NCBI RefSeq assembly: GCF_901709675.1
Contig: NC_051099.1
Coordinates: forward strand, 8,868,001 to 8,932,000
Length of the DNA stretch: 64,000 nt
Source: Syngnathus acus
Lineage: Eukaryota; Chordata; Actinopteri; Syngnathiformes; Syngnathidae
Reading direction: 5' to 3'
Part shown: piece by piece, positions 57,629 to 64,000 of the stretch
How positions within the stretch are numbered: the stretch's first letter is position 1
Layout of the letters: the number at the start of each line of letters is the position of its first letter
The notes under the pieces: model-generated
The model's input: only the letters and a program-made list of their open reading frames with translations
Database searches by the model: none
Told to the model about the DNA's origin: nothing
Program-made: the position numbers and the translations under genes

Positions 57629-59019
57629 ATGCTCCACCTGCCATACAACAGCGTGGACCGGGATCGCCCCCTCTTCCAACTTCCCTTCACCATCTTTGTC
57701 ACAGGGATGCTTCTTCTTCCTGTGACGGGCCTCATTGTGTCCCTCTTCATTTCTATCGTATACCACTTTGAAGATGCCAACTACACACATTGTCATGTAA
57801 GTCCCCGCCAAAGCCACCACCGGTCCCGTTGTGTGCTGAGTTTTCCCGAACTGTTAACCGTTGACTCGTTTCAGGTGTCCAACTACCTCCCATCGATCAG
57901 CGCCGCCATCAGTCGTGTGCCGGAGCTCTACATCTGGCGCTTCTGCATTGGAATGCATTCGGCGCCGCGCTTCCTGTTGGCCGCCACCTATTTCAATTTC
58001 TACCGCGGCCGTTTCGCCACCAAGCTTCCAGAGCTGCTCCTGAGCTGGCTGGCGCTGGCGTGCAACCTGACTGAAAACTGCGCCCTCCTGCTGCTCACCT
58101 ATGTGGCGTCCACAGAGATCTACAGTGAGCAAAATACCTTTTAGCACACACGCACGATAAATGGCTTAAATTCAGTGCGAAAAGGCCTGAAGGTGCTCGA
58201 TTAACAGGATGATTAATGATTTTTTGTTTTTAACTCCCGTTGTTCAAAATGCATCCCCGGTGTTATGCACTTCTTCCGCTTACAGCCTCGGAGCAGGATC
58301 GAAAAGCGCAGCTTTTGTCGCGACTTTTCTGACTTCTTTGGGACTGGCGAATTCCTGATGAGACCCCCCCTCCCCCACACACACACATACACAATGTGTG
58401 TGCATTATGTCTGGATTTTCTCTCTGCAGCTGTTCACAAAGGGGGCTTCCTCACGTTCATTGTGAGCTCACAACTCTACATGCTGATCTCGTGCAGGTTG
58501 TGGTACGTGATCAAGAGTCACTGTGTGAACAAACAGGTACGTTTTCCTCTAAGGGGAAGCGGCGCCCTTCTTCCATGCTTTGGCGATGAGCCAAGTAGTT
58601 GTTTCTTTGCCAGGAGATGATTTCGTACAAGTGGAAGGTGCACCTTCTCCTCTGCAACTTGGGCTGCTGTGTGGCTGCCGCCTACTTCTTCAGACGCCAC
58701 AACAAGCACTGCGAGGCCGGAGGTGAGCCTAGCCACTCTGGCTTTTCAATACGTGGGCCAAACTTGTATGTTTGACGGTGCTGTCGCGCAATATTGGCAA
58801 ACGTCACTTTTCAAAGCCTAGCGCGGCAGAAAGCGAGCAATCGTGACATCTTGTCATTGTGTGACGCCGCGTCCTCTGCTGTCCCCAGTCTACACGCTGT
58901 TTGCTCTCTTCGAGTACCTGGTGGTGTTCTCCAACATGGCCTTCCACACTACGTCGATCTTGGACTTTGGTAAAGAATCTGTAATGGTGACCGTGCTGCC
59001 CGAAGACAAACGATACTGA
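57629..59019 (+). CDS. pgap2: PGAP2, GPI-anchor lipid remodelling protein
   Basis: Five exons close in phase: 57629-57796, 57875-58124, 58430-58536, 58614-58722, 58889-59019; 765 nt and 254 residues, exactly the length of a common human PGAP2 isoform. Conserved blocks: NYLPSISAAI, WRFCIGMHSAPRFL, LTENCALLLLTYV, YFFRRHNKHCEAGVYTLFA, NMAFHTTSI and the C-terminal PEDKRY. Several hydrophobic segments give a multi-pass Golgi membrane protein (Frag1 domain). PGAP2 is needed for adding the saturated fatty acid to GPI-anchored proteins after the PGAP3 step. The N-terminus differs from human. Divergence is moderate, so a fish-specific paralogue is possible, but the neighbouring rhog matches the human arrangement. 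Introns 1 and 4 are short (78-170 nt). Confidence 0.9.
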
Positions 59020-60714
59020 CAACTATGGGACCCACTTTACAACTGCACACCCAAAAATATCATCGCAAGTTGCGTCTTTAGTTTAGTTGACATGTATAGC
59101 AACAATTTTGACTTAAAATTAGCCAAGGAGGCGTTCGCAGTGACGGTGCGGATAAGCTGAGGCGCTAATAGCTAGCCCTAGCCAACTGAAAATTAAGGAT
59201 GTTGCCCAGTGAATCTGATACGATATATAATGACACTATGAAGTATTTCATGCCAAGCTCGGCTGTGTTTTTATACGCGGTCTGTGTTCATGCTACCAAG
59301 GTGCTTTTCATTGCAGCAACAGCGCGAGCTAAATGTGGGTCTAACTCATCCTCGCACCAATGAGGACACGATAATGACTTTGCTTCTTTGTTGTCTTCTT
59401 GTTGTTGTTGACTCTCCATGGCTTTGTATTGCCTCAGAGGGCAAGATACGGATAGAGGGAGAGGAAAACGAGAGAAGGCAAGAGGAAACAGGTGAGAACA
59501 ATCAGGAGACCATGACAAGCAAGAACGTTTATTGAACCTTTAAAATCTGCTTCGGCCCACCACACATGGACGGGCAGCTTCTAGTGTAGGACATTTGGAG
59601 GCCTCGTTTGTTTGATGTCTTCTTTTGAAGGTTTTTAACGACTCCCTTACGAAACATTGAAATACTTGTTAAAGAAGGAGATAGTTGCACGGAGAGAGCA
59701 GGATGGAGAGACGAGGGACACGCAGGGTGCAAGACCTGGAAAGAGGCAGGTGAGAAATGGGCAGCGCTTGTTTGTAGATCTGTCCAAAAAGAACAGCAAA
59801 TGATATCCACATTCCATTTCATGGATGCTTTTGTCGCAAAGGGAGAAGAGAAGAGCAGGCAAAGTTTTGAAGGTAGCGGCAGACCAGAGAGGTACACCGT
59901 ATTAAAAGCATTTTTTAATCTGTATGTTTGATGAAAATGATATTCCCATATCAGTAAAAAAAAAAAAAAAGAAATCATGCTTTTCAAGTTTGCTGTTGAC
60001 TTCCCCATTTGTAGCAATCGGTTGCATATTTTACATGTACAGGCTCTGGCACGCCCGCGACCCTCACCTTTGGAAAACATCTTTTACTCATTTCACACAG
60101 CTCCGCAATTGCTTTTGGGATTTATTGTGAACCTTAAAGAGGGACGGAGACCCTGCGTGATGATCAAATCAACATTTATTATCAGGGGCATTCTCAGCCT
60201 GATTAGTATGGCAGGTCGTAACTTCCGCTAACGACGCCTCGTGAGCAAGGTGAAGAAAGAGTCTGCAGTCAGGAAGAGGAAGCGCTGAGGAGTTGCCGCC
60301 ATGAAGGACGGAGGAGAATTCACGCCGTCTCCACTCTCCGACGGCCTCTGCCGGATAGCTTCTGATTTTTGCCCAATCCGAGAGATTCTATTTGATGTGG
60401 CACCAAGAACATTTCATTTAAACTTCATTTAGACTTGGATGACATTTTCTTCACATTTTTCACCCGCTTTGTGGTCGATTTTTTTTTTTTTCTCGCCATT
60501 TTTTTCAATGGGGGCTTTACTGTTGTAAACTTCTTTTCAACCTCCCCACCTGGAACTTAGAATCAAAAAGCCGCTTTTAGACAGTTCTGATCCCATCACT
60601 GGAGGTGAGTAAGATCCCCCTTTTAAAAAAAAAAAAAAAAGAAATCCAATTTTTAAAAGATCAAATCAACTCTCAAGCTCGACTGAGCCCTGTTTTTTTT
60701 TCTTGGTTTTGTTC
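59020..60714. other. Convergent 3' regions of pgap2 and rhog
   Basis: pgap2 (plus) and rhog (minus) converge here. AATAAA-like signals are sparse. I see no third gene; A15 and T12 runs occur at about 59956 and 60480. Confidence 0.5.
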
Positions 60715-61727
60715 TCAGAGCAGCGCACAAAGCTTCTTGGTGACGGCAGGCTCTGGGTTGAGGAAGGCCCTGACGGCCTCAGCGAACACATCCTTGATGC
60801 CGTCCTGGTTGAGGGCGGAGCACTCCAGGTAGCGCACGGCTTGGATCTGGCGAGCCAGCGTGACACCCTGGTGATGAGTGACTGGCGCCTGATCCTGCTC
60901 CTTCAGCTTCCTCTGGGTGTCGGTGTCGTTTCGGAGGTCGCTCTTGGTGCCCACCAGGAGGACGGGCACGCCAGGACAGTGGTGTGACACCTGAGGAAGG
61001 GGCGAGACGAGGTAAAAGCAAGAGCTTCCAATCATGACGGACGGGACTCCTCACCTCGGGGTGCCATTTGTGTTTGACATTCTCATAGGAGGCTGGGCTT
61101 GAGATGGAGAAGCAAATGATGAAGACGTTGGTCTGCGGGTAAGACAACGTCCTCAGGCGGTCGTACTCCTCCTGGCCCGCCGTGTCCCACAGGTTTAGGC
61201 TGATGATCCTGCCATCCACTGTCACCTGAATGCACCGCCAGTACACAGTGAGTACAGTGGTGCTTTAAGTTTCATTTCTTTCAGAAAAAAAAACACTCAG
61301 GAAATTGCTCTTTATTAAAACTCAACGGGATGTAAATAACACATCTTGCTCCAGTGTTTGTGCTCAACGATCCGGCGTCTAGTTTTCAAACAGTGACTCT
61401 CAATGCTAACTTTTAGCATGTCAATGGCGGTTTCCTTGATAAGCTAGCGGGCATTCCTTAAGGTAATGTTTTTCAAACATAACGAAACGTATCATTCTCT
61501 TTTTTATGTTTGCTTTGGTATTCAGCTTGAGCCGCGAGTGCTGTGAAGCCGCTGGAATCCTGGCGAGACATTTCTATCCATCTGTGACATTGAAGCACCT
61601 GGCTGCTGTAGTTGTCAAAAACGGTGGGGATGTACTCTTTGGGAAAGGCTCCAGTGGTGTAGGAGATGAGGAGGCAGGTCTTCCCCACGGCGCCATCGCC
61701 CACCACCACGCACTTGACTGTCTGCAT
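60715..61727 (-). CDS. rhog: Rho-family small GTPase RhoG
   Basis: Three coding exons, 61599-61727, 61055-61225, 60715-60990, give 576 nt and 191 residues, the RhoG length. Motifs: P-loop GDGAVGKT, switch [10 protein letters not shown], switch [19 protein letters not shown] (TKxD guanine recognition), ECSAL, and a CALL C-terminus predicting geranylgeranylation. RhoG-specific features are KHKWHPEV, the LKEQ-QAPVT region and RYLECSAL. RhoG signals through ELMO-DOCK to Rac in migration, membrane ruffling and engulfment of dead cells. The first coding exon is preceded by a strong acceptor (TGTTGCAG, exon from 61739), so a noncoding 5' exon exists. A hAT MITE sits in that intron. Confidence 0.95.
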
Positions 61728-61792
61728 GATCGCACCAATCTGCAACACACACACGGGAGCCCCACTCCGGTTTGGTTTTCTATTGTCTAGAA

Positions 61793-62175
61793 CAGGGGTG
61801 CGCAATACGTCGATCGCAATCGACCGGTCGATCGCGTGATATTATTTTTTTTTTTTTTCTCGCACTTGACGCGTGTACAAACAACGGCGCTCACAACACA
61901 ACGCAAACACGCTAGCTCGCGAGTTCCCTCCAATTGTCAGAACCCTGTTTTTTCTCTTAAACTTAATAAAGGGTATAAAAATGAGTGGGGCAGCTGGCCA
62001 TAGTAAGAAGTATCACTTTCATAGGGAATGGGAGTAGGACTTTTTTTTTCACAATACATATATACACAATATATATATATATTTAAATAGATAACAAAAC
62101 ATTTTTGTGGGTAGATCTTTGTGACTTGGTCATTTCAAAAGTAGCTCGCGAGCTCAAAAAGTTTGCCCACCCCTG
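61793..62175. mobile_element. hAT MITE, 383 bp, in rhog 5' intron
   Basis: Ends CAGGGGTGCGCAATACG (61793) and GTTTGCCCACCCCTG (to 62175). Perfect 8-bp target duplication GTCTAGAA at 61785-61792 and 62176-62183. AT-rich centre with TATATA. Noncoding. Confidence 0.94.
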
Positions 62176-62183
62176 GTCTAGAA

Positions 62184-63758
62184 AGCCGCATTCAAGTACA
62201 GACATTTGAAAAACCAGATGAGTGGAGGCCCTAGCTCCAAAAGTCGAGAATTACAAGTTAACAATTTAGACCCTTAAGACGTACTTTACCTTTCAGCCTG
62301 TTTGCATTCAATTAATTGTCCAGAGACTCATGTCCCATCGTCTCACTCCTGAGAAAAGATGAGTTTGTCAGTCAATGAAAAAAAGTTATGATTCAAAAAA
62401 GCTAATATAGTGGTACCTTGAGATACAAGTAACACATGTTTGTTGGAAATAGTATCGCGATCCTCGCGCTTGGGTCTCCGCATAGTTGCCGTGCAGAAAA
62501 AGTGATCATGTTATTCCAGTGACCGCGGCGCCATAGAATGAAATACAAAGTATGAGAATGCGGTTCAGTCCAGACTCCAGGGATGTGACCCCGCCCTCGT
62601 CACCGGTGGCCAGCCGATCCCAGGGTGCGCTCATCGACCTATGGACAACGCGGCGTCAAGACGCGCAGCGGACAGTGGAAGAAAGGTGTCGAAATGTCAT
62701 GTTGAAACCAAACGTTAAACCCCAAAAGAAGGAACCTTTTCTGAAGCAAAAAACTTGTGGCGCTCTCGTGTTGAAACCGAGAACGCACGTTTGGAATTAC
62801 TGAAATGGCCCCTGCAGAGGAACAAAGTTTCCGCAAAGATTTGCATAGAACATGGCGACCTACTAACAGCAGATTGGCTTCAAAACAGCAAGCAGTAAAC
62901 AGGCCTGACAAATGGTTGAACAGAGGAAAGGGGAAGTATTGTGAACTTGAGAGAAAGAAGGGCGAATATCAGTCAAGTGCTGCAGCTCCAAGTGACCGCT
63001 GAGCAAGTTCGCAAATAGATATGTCACGCGTGGGAAGTTTCTTTGGTTTGATCTTGACGTGCTAAGTAATCATGTGTCGTGAAACCGCACTAGAAATGGA
63101 CAATATTCTCAACGCTTCTTTCACATGCTTTTCAACTGACTTCACATTCCAACCGAAATCCGTGAGTGTGCCAAAGATGACAGATTACAGTCATCTCGCT
63201 AAGAATCGTGCCACTCATAAACCCTCCAACAAGAGAGGAACTAATGTGTGTGTGTGTATGCGCGCGCGCTGAAAATGAAGTTGGAAGGGTTTGTTACTAC
63301 TTCCAACAGCAGTCGCGGCAGCATCCAGAATGAAACGTGACCAAGTGTTTGTTGAGCAATTGTTAAAAAATATATATATACGTATATATACAAATTTTTG
63401 CAAAATCAGGCTACCATCAAAACATTTCATGGATCAACATGATAGTATTCAATGTAAATGATAAAACTGCGAGATGAAAGTGCCATATATAGTTGCGTGA
63501 ATGTTTCAATGAGACTGGAATTGAGAATTTGTTTTTGGGCGAAATCGCGCTTGAATCTATTTGACATGTTTGCCGCTTGACTGTTCCTCATTTCTCTTGT
63601 GTGGCCAGGGCAAACGACGAAGTGCGCAATATTGTGTCATGATCATCTTCATTTGAGTCGAGCTGCCTAAGGATCATATCAAACTGTCAAGTTAACGTTT
63701 GCCTCTGCTGTCAATGTCATGACATGAGAGGCACACGCAGAATGAAAAGGCTTCTCAC
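62184..63758. other. Probable rhog 5' intron
   Basis: No coding exon recognised. It holds a GT/GC stretch (63246-63270) and TATATATACGTATATATA at about 63368-63388. Confidence 0.45.
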
Positions 63759-63900
63759 CCGTCCGAAGTCGTGTCCGATTATACCCGCTCTTTCCCCTCA
63801 CTCCGACTTGCTCGGATGGTTGCGTGAGTGTGGACGGGTGGAGCGTGAAAGCAGCGGCAGGAAGAGGAAGTTTACTGTTGTTCGCTCCGTGTTGTGTCTG
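63759..63900 (-). other. Candidate noncoding first exon of rhog
   Basis: On the minus strand CGGACGG followed by GTGAGAAG is a strong donor after 63759, with GC-rich, promoter-like sequence upstream. It fits the missing 5' exon required by the acceptor at 61740. The upstream limit is arbitrary. Confidence 0.4.
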
Positions 63901-64000
63901 CGTGTGGACTGCTATTCTTTTCTCTGGTGGCGAACTTGAGCAGACCACTTTGGGACTCGAGTCCGTTGTCACTTAGTGTTTGAAAACAGTTTGGAAGAAA

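Overview
This is nuclear DNA from a bony fish, probably a percomorph teleost. Genes have many short exons and GT-AG introns, several of them only about 70-130 nt. Single-exon hsp30, slbp2 and SUEL-type lectin genes are fish-typical. The repeats are also fish-like: hAT MITEs, Tc1, Ty3/gypsy, LINEs with (TCCA)n tails and a tRNA-derived SINE. The species cannot be named from the sequence. All gene models were built by hand from splice sites, reading phase and protein-family resemblance. For zmat2, slbp2, havcr-like, SUEL lectin, pgap2, rhog, foxi1 and egr1 the exons join in phase into a complete ORF.

Layout. 1-7 kb: gene-free, with a hAT element (1106-2431), a SINE head and microsatellites. 7-15.7 kb, minus strand: foxi1-type forkhead gene, then lcp2 (SLP-76). 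16.7-18.3 kb, minus: zmat2. 19.6-21.1 kb, plus: slbp2-like gene. 24.6-26.6 kb, plus: fam53c (5' end unresolved). 28.9-29.5 kb, minus: hsp30-type small heat-shock gene with HSE and TATA. 30.9-33.0 kb, plus: egr1 with an upstream CArG box. 34.8-44.9 kb: a nest of transposons, including an intact Ty3/gypsy element with matching LTRs inside a hAT MITE inside an older hAT remnant. 46.1-47.7 kb, minus: one-domain rhamnose-binding (SUEL) lectin. 48.5-54.9 kb, minus: TIM/HAVCR-family receptor with a LINE-loaded DNA transposon in one intron. 55.5-56.6 kb: TIR element with 251-bp tandem repeats. 57.6-59.0 kb, plus: pgap2. 60.7-61.7 kb, minus: rhog. 61.8-64 kb: hAT MITE and apparently the rhog 5' region.

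How the genes relate. From family knowledge, FOXI1-LCP2, FAM53C-EGR1, ZMAT2 and the TIM genes all lie on human 5q, so most of the window is an ancient linkage block. pgap2-rhog match a human 11p15.4 pair and lie beyond the repeat at 55.5 kb. Immune signalling (lcp2), an immune receptor (havcr-like), a lectin and a Rho GTPase share the window, but nothing in the sequence shows co-regulation.

The most unusual observation is inside lcp2. Its tyrosine-docking exon and following proline-rich exons occur twice in the same order. Each copy carries microexons of exactly 20, 19 and 16 nt, about 1.8-2.0 kb apart. This is an intragenic tandem duplication that would double the adaptor's central scaffold. 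No prokaryotic system, CRISPR array or unknown multigene operon is present.
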